From contig JABYQU010000049.1 in assembly GCA_022264855.1 (NCBI GenBank), positions 186,001 through 250,000 of the forward strand: DNA of 64,000 nt, in the 5' to 3' direction. This DNA comes from Lenzites betulinus (Eukaryota > Basidiomycota > Agaricomycetes > Polyporales > Polyporaceae). Below the pieces are notes generated by a model. The model searched no databases. It had not been told where the DNA came from and was given only the letters and a program-made list of their open reading frames with translations. This document shows positions 49,026 through 59,527 of the stretch, piece by piece. The position numbers and the translations under genes are program-made. Positions within the stretch are counted from its first letter, which is position 1; each line of letters begins with the position of its first letter.

Positions 49026-52000
49026 TCAGCGAGTCGTCGGCTCGGTCGCACCATCCTCGAAGCGGAGGCGGGAAAGGAGCACAGCGTCCATCTCGCCGCT
49101 ACTCCCGCTCTTGGAGATGTTTTCCCCGTGCTGCACCTTTTCGGCTGGCGCGACGTCGTAGGCCGGGCCGGAGACTGAGTGAGGTTGCTCGAACGAGAAG
49201 CAGCCCCATGACTGGCCGGGCCACGCAGTGGGGAACACGTCGAAGTTGACTTGGCAATCCGGGTGCTTGCTGCTCACGAACAGCGCGTAGTCCCGCGCCT
49301 CGAGGGTTCCGATGACTATCGCAGGCGGCATTTGCACGATTAGCACTCCGGACTCAGGGAGCTCGAGGTTATAGTAGGCGCAGCTTACCGAGATGGAGGT
49401 CCTTCCTGGTGATGTGATTTTCGTCTCTGTATATGTTCACTATTTGCTCGACGTTCGTTTTGAACCACTCCTTGGGCGCCGTTATGGACGTGGCGTCTAT
49501 GTACCGATGGACGGTGGACTCCGTGAACATGCACGCAGCGTCGCGCCCGGCACGTAACGGGTAGGAGTAACGTCGTCTGATGTGTGTTTGTGAGTATATC
49601 TTATATGGCTACTCGATTCCAAGACTATTCTGACTCACAGAAACGTGGCTCCGCTAGGGCTACCCCACGAGCTCAGCCACGACCTCCAGAACACATCCGA
49701 CATTCGCTGCATAACGCCGCGGCCTCCCTGCGCTTGCTGCCTCAGGACGATGCTCTCCATCGGTGGTATTCCGCGAGTAAGGCCAGCGGATAACTCGCCG
49801 GGGTCGAACGCATTGAACAGGGTGACGAAGCTTCCGTTCGCCTCTTTGTGATATCCAACCGCGCCGATCTTGATAGGAGACGGCATCCAGAGAGGCAGTG
49901 TGACTACACACAACAATATCAGAGGGAAGTGACACAGTGAACAAAATGCCAATGAAGCTCACGCGAAGGATGGAACTGGTGATGAAGTTGCGTTCGATAC
50001 TGTCGCTCGTCTCGTGCTGCCTCCTCCGCGACGCCGTGCACAGATGACTTATTGATATCTTGGCCGGCTGTGAGCCTGTCCCGAAGAGTCGACCCTGTGT
50101 CCGTTATAGGTGATCGTTCAGTCTGTTCGTGGCGGAGGCTAGCCGGAGAGCGTGGTGCTGGAACAGGGGGCGAGCGGAGTACGTCCATAGGATCATCAAA
50201 ATCCAAGTCGTGATCTGAGATGACAACGGATCTGTCGTCGGAAAAGTTGTCCGCCGGTGGACTATCGTGCAGTACTTGCAGGCGGTCCTCGATCTCCTTG
50301 AACGATAAACGGGCTTGCGGGTCATGGGCCCAGCACATGCTGAGAAGCTCAGAAAACTTGGAGGACCAGTCCTCACTCCATTTGCGCGGCGTGTTCCAGT
50401 GCGGACGCCGGTTTTCCTCTATACCGAATTGTAGACATGAGTGGTGCATTCGGGACCGTAGAAGGCAAGTACGTACTGATAACCAGATCACGCACTGCGC
50501 TGTCGTCTTGCATCGCCCATGGTAGACCGCCCTTGGTCAAGACCTCGGTGCAGGTGATCGCGAACGCGTATACGTCGATCGGCCGCGTAAGCTGGTCCTG
50601 GCCCAACAGAACTTCCGGCGCCTGCCATCGTAAAGTGCCGCCTGCACAGAAGCTTGTCAGCGAGAACGCGAGTCCCAAGGCATAGAGCATACGGGGGTTG
50701 TGCATCCCGCTCTGACGGTACGCCTCGGATTTCATCTCACTCTGTCCGAAGTCGGAAATGATGCAGCTCCCATCATCGTCTACCAGGACGTTCACGGCCT
50801 ATGAGAAAACCATCAACGATCGGCCACGCCCATACGAAGTGGAAGTCGCAAAGAGAAGCGCACCTTAAGGTCGCCATGAAGGACGTCGTTGCGATGAAGG
50901 TACGTCATACCCATTGCTATCTGATGTATCATTCGTAGAACCCCCTCGGGATGCATGGACTCAGAAGGTAATTTCTTGAGGTACATCACCAGACTCCCGT
51001 TGCGAAAATACGGGCTCACAAAGAACCACGGAGGCCGGCTCTGCGTAGAAGACGCACCGAGCAGCTCGAGTACATTGGGGTGTTTGAGCTTCTTCCAAAT
51101 CTCCATCTGTGCGTCGCCCGTAAGAGGTTATTATTCACATATGAGGAATTAATTGCACATACCTCCTTTTTGAACGCATTCTGCGGAGTGGTTTCTACAA
51201 GGAGCTTGATCGCCACTATGCGGTCCCGCCAAGTGCCTTTATACACTCGGGAGAAGTGCCCCACTCCAATCTCCACCTCCATGTCCACCTCGAACGCCGT
51301 GATCGTCCAGCTGGGCAGCTTCACCTCCAGTGAACTGAGTCGTCGCATAGCTTCGATACTCGTCGCCATGAATCGGGATTCAAGAGTGTCATCAGGCCAT
51401 GCGCGTAGACGAACATCACCGGGCTGACGGCTCGACTCTGTACCGATGGTGCTGGTATGTGCTCGAGCAGATTTTGAGCCGCTCCTTGCTGAAAGGATGG
51501 ATCCCACCGGTATCGATGTTTCTGTGGCCGCGTTGCGCCGCGCGGAGGCAGATGCCTTGGTCTTGTCCTTGATCGCTCTCTGCAACGTTTCGATCGCTTC
51601 TGGGATCTCATCGTCTCGGATCTGGAGGATGCGAATCAGATCATGGTCGCTATTGGTGTTCAGTGCGGCTTCTATCCTGCGCCATAGGCTCTGCGTGTCG
51701 TGCTCCGCGTCCTGCTCATTCTGTAGGGTCGTTACAACTTGCAACTGCGTGCGTATGAGTTCTGCAACCTCGCTGGCTGGGACGTCATAGTCGGCATCCA
51801 TGGATGGACTTTGAGTGACAGTGGCAACGTCCTGGGAAGAGGACGGGGCTGGGAGAGGTAACCGCTGTAGAGCCTTTCTACCGGAGGCTGGGACCTCTGT
51901 GAGGCGTTGTCGCTCAAAGTAGAGGGTCTGCTTGAGGGTATTAATCTCGATTGAGACCTGTGGGAACGATAGTATGTATTCAGATGTGATGACTAGAAGC

Positions 52001-53102
52001 TTAGAGGTCAACATACACTGAACATGCTCAGTGCATCGGTCAATTTGGTGTTGCAGCCATCCAGTGTGTGTTGGATCTTCTCGCGTTGAAGATATCTCAT
52101 GAAGAACGGTAAGAGAGACAACTTGATGAGATACCGGTCAACCTCATCGAAAGCGCTATCATAACAATGTCAGTCGACTCGATTTGGCTGTGATGTAGTA
52201 CTGCGTGAGACGCACGCAACCAAGCGAGATATCGCAGTTTGTAGTTTGATGTTAACTTCGCTGCCTGCTTCGCCGATACTCTCGTGGACATATATCAAGA
52301 TAGTAGCGCATCTTTCGGTTAAGCGAAGACATGCACGTCAGTTCGTCTATAGATCCTGAATTCAGCAGTGCGGTATGGTGGACATGCTCAATAATTAGAC
52401 TTACGGCCACTCGCCGTAAAGAGTCCCATATCTTGAGGAGTGCCCTGGCTGCTTGAGGAAGACCCACAACGGGTGCAAGTGACAAGATTTCGGAGCCATA
52501 CTTCAATGCATCATGTATCACATCAAGGGCAATATCGAGGACGGTTGCGATAGCAGTCGCAACACGCTTAGGTGAAGTGAGTGGAGAGATGGACATATGG
52601 TAGTATGGATGCGTACCTGCTTAGTTTGCACTTCCTCAGGGGCATTGCCAGACTGCTTATGCTTCTCTGCCTTCGTGAAGTCCGAATCAGGGTATTCCGG
52701 CCCATTCTGCAAGGACTCAAAGGCGAATGACAAGTCATATGCAGGCGCGAGCGACTGAGTGCGACGAGCGAGAGGGATTTCATAGGAGCGAGTAGGCGAG
52801 CGCCCACGCTGAGTTGGAGATAACGCATCACCAATGGTACGTGTATCAACCCCAGAAGGGTGGCTCCGCACAATACTGACGGGGCTGATACGTAGAGGCG
52901 GTCCAGGGCGGCTCGAGATCGAGGGGAGGGTGGACACAACAGGAGGACGAAGCTGAGCCGACTCTGACCCGCTACGTGGTCGGACCATCCCAGGGAGCTG
53001 CGAGGCAGGCATTTCTCGCGCGAAAGGATTCTGGAGGGCACTGAACGTGATGTCTTGTGAATTCGAATTCTCCCTTTCATTCGAAGGTCGAGAGTGCGGC
53101 AT
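49026..53102 (-). CDS. MLKL-like helical domain / TKL kinase / C-terminal domain fusion protein
   Basis: Eleven exons (53102-52617, 52566-52280, 52155-52017, 51957-51163, 51106-50864, 50798-50693, 50641-50477, 50418-49963, 49903-49639, 49576-49389, 49315-49026) sum to 3420 nt, an exact frame of 1139 residues. Residues 1-162 are Ser/Pro/Arg-rich. Residues about 163-320 form a helical domain (LDVIHDALKYGSEILSLAP, AFDEVDRYLIKLSLLPFFMR, DALSMFSVSIEINTLKQTL) of the kind often annotated as MLKL N-terminal domain in mushrooms. The kinase spans about 530-790: GVGHFSRVYKG glycine loop, VAIK (Lys555), HGDLK (Asp648, with HGD instead of HRD as is common in mushroom kinases), DFG (666-668), APE (693-695). 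Catalysis looks intact. Residues about 893-1139 start TLPLWMPSPIKIGAVGY and FVTLFNAFDPGEL and match a family I recall as separate proteins of unknown function. The joining intron (49904-49962, GTGAGC..GTAG) keeps frame and removes the stop at 49919. Two adjacent genes remain possible. Confidence 0.75.
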
Positions 53103-54646
53103 TGAGACTATATCCCTGTCGGACAGTTGGCATGTGGTGACTATGAGCTATGAAATAGATTGAGTGGTCAATTAAACAGCGAGAATGTTATGTGGTGCGA
53201 CGAGAAAGAATGCGACTACCTGCATAGCCTGCAAGATGCGATGTGATACACGGAAGCAATCTTCCGCAGGGCGTCGTACACGAAAGTAACAGGCACCAAG
53301 GGGAAGTAGACACTCACTGATCAAGTGGAAGACTACGACATGCAGAGAGGGTCTCTCAAGTGGGTAGTTGCACGATCGGAGCCAGGCCTGAGGAAGGTGC
53401 TGCGACTCTAGACTTTCCATGAGCGCGGTCTTTAGTACGGAAATTAGAGTTTCATCAAATGCTACTATGACTGTTAGCTCGGGCTGGTACCTTTAATTTC
53501 AGGGTGGTAAGCTACTTACTTCTCTGTGGCGTGGACGTTTGAGAGAAGAAATGCCACTCAGGTCTTCGGAACTCAAGTACCATCCACCTTCTTGGCCACT
53601 ACGTACTCACGTCTGTCGACTGTGGTGGGATCGTACTGCCTCGTGTTGGCCTAACCACTAGGGGTTCTGACGAGCCGTCTACGGCCCGCGGGGGGCGGTC
53701 CACAGTTCAACCGGCTATAATGATAATTATCGGTCAGGAAGTGTTCAGACTGAGTCGCCGTCGCAAATCGGCTCAAATGCGATGATAACGAGGACGTACA
53801 GATGGCAGCCTGACCGCGTGGCCTTCTCGGTGACAGAACACTCGCACTGAAGTTGTCAAGATGCGGAGAAGCGTTTGGTTCGCTTTGATCTTATGACTTG
53901 GCGAAACGGCATTCACGTCCTCTCTTGCCGTTACCGACCACACAAGGCAGGCGATGAGTAACACGGCTCACAAGATCGTTGAGAATGCGTTGGCAATGAT
54001 AAGCTTTCAGCTACACGTGGATAGCGCCGCATGTATAGTGAGTCGCCACTTGCTTTGATTGGGGAACACACGGACTCGGACAAGTGTTTGCTGTCCGCTG
54101 CCTAGGATCCAGATCACAAAGTTAGTAGCGTGTGTTACCTTGCGTGCAAGGTCACCCGCACCCCAATATTGTGGCAGCGTTTCCTGGGTGCCGCGGCCCG
54201 TCTCTAGACTTCGAACTCTGAAGTTCCGGACAGAGCACAGCAGAACGCGCATGGTCGTGAGGTTCCGAATTCACGCAAGGTCTGCGCCGACACCTAGGCG
54301 GCACTTCCACAGTTCAGTCCAATATTGCACCGAGAGGTTTGGGTGTCGCTTGTGATAGAGGAACGGAATATGATAGAGATTGCAAAGCACAGCTAGACTG
54401 GGAACAACCAGTATAAAGTGCTAGTACTTGCCAAAGCTAAGTAATTGCCGGTGGGCGAGAGGCAATAAACCTTATCAAGCACAGACAAACAAGTGAATGA
54501 CCACGTGCCGGGGCCCGTCCCGAGGGCCGAGACCTCGGCAACGAGCGACCGGGGTGGCCGCCCCGGTGGGGTTTGCGGTCCGCCCGGCCCGCTGCACCGG
54601 ACACCCTCGATGACCATGGAGGATCCGAAGGGGTGCGTCCCCGGGT
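53103..54646. other. intergenic between divergent genes
   Basis: No gene is seen. A minus frame at 53172-53420 lacks features. The region presumably carries promoters for the kinase gene and the L-fuconate dehydratase gene. GC-rich sequence at 54500-54600 may be part of the latter. Confidence 0.45.
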
Positions 54647-54653
54647 TATAAGA
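54647..54653 (+). promoter_or_regulatory. TATA box of the L-fuconate dehydratase gene
   Basis: TATAAGA lies 129 bases upstream of the ATG at 54776. It is followed by a TTCTTCTTC pyrimidine stretch near 54690, fitting a transcription start near 54680. Confidence 0.5.
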
Positions 54654-54775
54654 AGCGACAAACCCGGTCGACATGCAACCCCCATCTTTCTTCTTCTTCC
54701 CCAGCTCTGCGGACAGGCTCTGGAGATACGGAAACGAGAGAAACAGAAAGAACCGAAGGATCTCAACTTGAAGGT

Positions 54776-56890
54776 ATGGCGCCGAAGATCACTGGGTACA
54801 AGACGCACGGTGAGTGATAGCTTTCGCATGGGTGGATATATGCATCGTGATGTATGGGCGAGGCGTCCTCATCTGCCCACTTTGACTAACCAGAAAGATC
54901 TTCTGGTTGTCTGGGCCGCGCCGCGTGTAACATATTGTTGCAATGCGGGTGTTGTAAGGCATATTTAGCAGTGCAAGGCACTCATGTGTCCGATGTGTTG
55001 AGAGCGAATTACGCAACCTCGCTCGTCATTGAAGGGGTCGAAGGAATGTATGATAATGGAACGAGTCGTAGCGTCATTTACGATTCATCTCAACTACGAT
55101 TGAGCACCCGCATTCTGAGATCTCTTGTGACTTTTCTGACTCTTGTTTACAGATGTCCGTTTCCCCACATCGCTGAGCGGAGACGGGACGGACGCCATGA
55201 ACACGGACTGCGACTACTCATCTGCATATGTCAAGCTACTTACTGACTCGGACCTTACGGGATTCGGTATGACATTCACCATCGGGCGAGGCAACGACAT
55301 CGTGTGTATGGCCATCGAGGAACTCTCGAAACGTCTAGTGGGAAAAGACGTTGAGGAAATTTTCGCCAACATGGGAAAGACGTGGGATTACCTCTCAGCG
55401 GATTCCCAACTGCGATGGCAAGTGTTACATCGCAACGGTCCCTAAATATAAGGGCTTACCTTCACACAGGATCGGCCCGGAGAAGGGAGTCATCCACATT
55501 GCCTTAGGTGCAGTTGACAATGCACTGTGGGATATGTTTGCCCGTTCCCGGAACAAGCCTCTCTGGAAGCTCGTCGTGGACATGAGTCCCGTGAGCCCAG
55601 CCACCTGACGCCCTCTCAGAAGGGTCGCTAAATAGTATCGTACACAGGAAGAGATCGTGAACGCGACCGCGTTCCGCTACATCACCGACGCAATCACGCG
55701 CGAAGAAGCCCTCGCGATGCTCAAGGAGAAGGCCGCCACCCGCGCTGAGCGTGAAGCCAAAGTGCGCGAAGTCGGCTACCCTGCCTACGTGACCTCCGCC
55801 GGCTGGCTTGGGTACAGCGATGAGAAGGTCGCGCGTCTCACGCGCGAGGCCGTCGAGGCCGGGTTCAACCACTTCAAGATGAAGGTTGGTGCGGACCGTG
55901 CCTCGGACTTGCGTCGCGGCAAGATCATCCGTGGGATCATCGACGACCCGCAGTACCTCCCTGCAGGCCACACGCCCAGGGATCCTACCGGGGATGCCTT
56001 GGCTGGGAAGAACGCGGGGCCGACTGGGAGCGTGCTCATGATTGACGCGAACCAGGTGTGGGACGTCCCGGAGGCGATCGAATACGTGAAGAGCCTCGCT
56101 GAGATCAAGCCCTGGTATGTCCCGAACCTGCTATCAATTTGAGCGCCACAACAGATTGTCTGATGTGTGGCCAGGTTCATCGAGGAACCTACTGCGCCCG
56201 ATGATATTCTGGGCCACGCAGCGATCCGCAAGGCTCTCGAGCCCTATGGCATCGGCGTCGCGACAGGCGAGCATGCGCACAACCGCATAGTGTTCAAGCA
56301 GCTTCTGCAGGCAAAGGCCATCGACGTTTGTCAGATTGACTCGTGCCGTCTCGCCGGCGTGAGCGAGGTGCTCAGCGTGCTGCTTATGGCCGCCAAGTGA
56401 GTAGTTGTCCCTTTCTCATCCTACATCTCCCCGTTGACAGATTTCATCAGATTTGGCGTTACCGTGTGCCCCCACGCCGGAGGGGTCGGTCTGTGTGAAT
56501 ACGTCATTCACCTAAGGTAAGTCATCGAGTAAGTGGGGCATACGCAGCACTGGCTCACTCAGCGATGGATCCCTACCTCCCTCACAACAGTCTGATAGAC
56601 TATATTGCAATCTCGGGCACGATGGAGCGCAACGTGCTCGAGTTCGTGGACCACCTGCACGAACACTTCCTCTACCCCTGCTCGATCAATCAGAACGGAA
56701 GATACAACGTCCCCAACAAGGCGAATGAGGGCTACAGGTACGTATACATCCTTCCTGGCGCTGCACAGTCATGAGCGCCCTGTCGTGCCAGGGAGGCTGA
56801 CGTATGTTTAGCATCGAGATGCACGAATCGAGCATCGCAGAGTACGAGTTCCCGCATGGGTCGTACTGGAAGAGCGTCCGCGGGGCGTGA
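54776..56890 (+). CDS. L-fuconate dehydratase (enolase superfamily)
   Basis: Dehydrates L-fuconate (or a related sugar acid) to the 2-keto-3-deoxy acid; it matches the ENOSF1/FucD branch of the mandelate racemase group. Eight exons (54776-54809, 55153-55417, 55470-55590, 55648-56114, 56175-56396, 56451-56516, 56591-56737, 56812-56890) give 466 residues in frame. The N-terminus reads [19 protein letters not shown], then [10 protein letters not shown] and [20 protein letters not shown]. Catalytic residues are present: Lys217/Lys219 in FKMKVG, Asp273 in IDANQVWDV, Glu299/300 in [10 protein letters not shown], Glu328-His329 in ATGEHAHNR, and His378 in [10 protein letters not shown]. The end [13 protein letters not shown] is typical. 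Length fits the family (about 440-470). The intron 55418-55469 has a GC donor (GCAAGT). The first intron is 343 bp, long for this genome. Function in sugar-acid catabolism is inferred from family. Confidence 0.9.
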
Positions 56891-58285
56891 GTCGCGTACC
56901 GACAGTCGCGCCATGCATCGGTCCAACGCCACTATCCCGCTACGTACCCAGCACATCGCGACCCTTAGCAGACAGGAGGACCCGCGCAATGCAGTGCTGC
57001 GCCCGCGGGACGGAACGTTGGACGACGGATCATAGCGGTGCGGTCGCGGGCGACGGGGGTGATCGCCGGCGGCGCAGGAAAAGAAGCCATTTGACAACGT
57101 CTATCTCATGTATCCATACTCGCAATAACAACTCTCCACCTTGATCCATTTGAATTCTTCCTAGGGGCCACAGCTCTGCGCGGGCGGACGACCGGTGACC
57201 GGGTCGGGTCACCATGCCGGCACGATGATCTTGTCCCGCAGTGGCTACTGTACTCGAGCACTCTGTAGCCACAAACCTCTGATGAGGAAGGCGCAACACA
57301 GCTTTGTGACCCCGGGTGGTGTCCTTCCGCTACGCAAGAACGCATGCACCAGCGCAGCGACTTAGCGCATCCCGCTCCAATGTATTCCCTACTCACCGAC
57401 GCCTCCCACGCCCCACCGGTTCAGTAGTACAAAGCGCATCGCACCACTTTCTATTACAGTTGAGCAGGGCTGTACGTGATATATTCCTTGGAGGCCTATA
57501 GATTTGATAACGGTCGCGAGCATATGGGGGTAATGTTGTGTTCCGACGCTACACAACGCGCGTCGCGGGCAGCGTGCAGGCGTGGAAATTCGGAGTAGCA
57601 CTCACCGTGCAGCATTGGCAGTGCCGTCTGCGCCGCAGATTGCATACGCAAGCTAGCTGGAAGCAGTTCCTTATTAGACCTGTTATGGACGATCTCTTAG
57701 ACATAGGACACGGACACGGCTTCGCTTGTGTGCAATCCCATGCGCCCCCGTCGGACACCTTGTAATGAATCTCGCCTCCACGAGCTCCCGGACAAGATTT
57801 GATATCAATTGTTCAGGCGATCGTGCGCTCCCAATGTGTTCCCGCGCACGAAGCCCGCTGCATACCCGGCTTGAGTGTGTTGTCCCGCCGTGTGGGTTCG
57901 CATTAGGAGGAATGCTGATCCGCCGATCAGATGCATAATTCACAAGATGCCTGGGACCCACTAAGTACTAAGCATAGTCCGGTGCGACCGGGCAGGGAAC
58001 TGAGATGGGAGGGGCGTGCAAGAAAGATCTATCAGAGCAGTGCGGCAAGAAGTAGTTGTACATACGGTAGATTATACAACAGCGGGCTGCGTTGTGAGCC
58101 TGCGTACAAGAAAGCTGCGACGATGAGGGTCCAGAGACTTAGTAGCTGTAAGGTACTATCGGTAGCTGTGCCAGGGGCAGACAAGAAATAGATCGCGGCG
58201 GGAGAGTCACGCCCTCAGTGCATGAGAGTCATGACCTATACGCGTGGGGAAAAGCATCTGTCATTATAGCCGATCCCCAACAGAA
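56891..58285. other. spacer between convergent genes
   Basis: Short unrelated frames only. No gene is supported in this 1.4-kb stretch. Confidence 0.45.
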
Positions 58286-59402
58286 TTAGAAACTGAGAGA
58301 GGCACGCACCGCCAGGCGACCGACGAACACGAGCAACAGCTTCACGAACTCGTCTTTTTGGTCAAGAAATATCGCATGACAGCCGTCCCCGACCGCATGC
58401 GCCTCCACGTTCCGAAAATGGCGCCTCAACATGCTCACGGAAGCACTGCTGTCCACAAGCGCGTCATGCTCGGCTACGAGCACCATCAGCGGAAGCCCCT
58501 GCCTTCCCGCCTCAAGCAGCCGCGTTGGGTCATGCCGCCGTGCGAGCACGCACGCAGTCACCTCTGCGGGCTGCGCGATGCTCTGCCCCAGCCAGGAGGA
58601 GCGGAGCGCGTCCGGGACGCGGCGCGCAGCCCCGGCAAACACGCCCTGCACCAGCTCCGTCTTCGCCCGGGCGGACATCACGGCGTCCTGCGAACTCGCA
58701 CACAGCGCGTCAGCCGCGCTAAGCATCCGCGCCGTTGCCATCCGGGGCATTTCCGCCGCCTCCGCGCCCGGGTGCGTGTCCAGAAACAGCAGGGGCGCGA
58801 CGAGCACCAGCCCGGAGATCGGGTTTGCGCTCGGGAGCGCGGATGTGTAGAGGTCCGCGACCGCAGTTGCTGTGGGACCGCACTGCATCAGCGGAGTTCG
58901 CGACTGTGGGCGGCTGCGACGTACCACCCATTCCCCTGCATCGCGCGACTGCACAATCAGATTCTCGCGAAGATAGAAGATGGCTTGGAATCGTTCGTAC
59001 CAAGCAACCACAATCGGTCTGCGCAGACCGAAGGCGCGCACAACGGCGTTGAAGTCCTCCGCTTGGAGGCACGAACTCAGAGCTTCCTTTCCGAGGACCA
59101 CACCGCTCCGTCCGTGGCAGCGGAGATCGTAGCGTACCTACGGAGAGAGGCAGCGTCAGTCGTGGCGCATCATCAGATATTGACTATGACTCTGCGTAAC
59201 GATGCAAACGCACCAGATATAGATGGTCTGTTAGGCGCCGGTCGCGCAACAAATCATCGAAGACGGCAGATGACAACGTCACCTCGTGAATGAACACGAC
59301 GTGTGGGTTTCGCGGGTCGCCGACCGCCTCCGCGTGGATGGTCGTCCCGTCGCGGGACCGCAGCGTCTGAGCTGTACAGACAACCGAGTGCGCCGACGAC
59401 AT
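58286..59402 (-). CDS. alpha/beta hydrolase-like protein with degenerate nucleophile elbow
   Basis: Two exons (59402-59214 and 59137-58286) give 346 residues. The fold is recognisable: SRDGTTIHAEAVGDP, NPHVVFIHEVTLSSAVFDDL (oxyanion HG changed to HE), VRYDLRCHGRSG, EDFNAVVRAFGL, RVPDALRSSWLGQSIAQPAEV, LMVLVAEHDALVD (catalytic Asp region) and GDGCHAIFLDQKDEF (catalytic His). Where the family has the GxSxG elbow (normally GWSLGG after the RPIVV strand) the sequence reads VVAWYERFQ. An in-frame 87-bp GT..AG segment could be spliced out there, but joining leaves CRPQSRTPLMQCGPTATAV, still without GxSxG. The gene may be a pseudo-enzyme or decaying. A TATATAT at 59521-59527 lies upstream. No partner genes are evident. 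Confidence 0.7.
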
Positions 59403-59520
59403 GCCAGTGTCCCGAGTAGCCTCGCGGTACCTACAAGAGGGAGAATGGAGGTATTGGAGGGAGGAACAGGAGGACGGGGGTGGTGCGGCACAAGTAGACG
59501 TTTGTCCCGTTCAGGAGTAG

Positions 59521-59527
59521 ATATATA
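59521..59527 (-). promoter_or_regulatory. TATA-like box of the alpha/beta hydrolase gene
   Basis: Minus-strand TATATAT lies about 120 bases upstream of the ATG at 59402. Confidence 0.4.

Noticed and set aside
49026..49886. Separate gene for the C-terminal domain starting at ATG 49886
   Set aside because: Possible, but the 33-bp gap to the kinase stop and the in-frame canonical intron favour a single gene; kept as the alternative.
58244..59293. 349-codon plus-strand open frame
   Set aside because: Antisense to the alpha/beta hydrolase gene, which shows family motifs on the minus strand; the plus frame has none.
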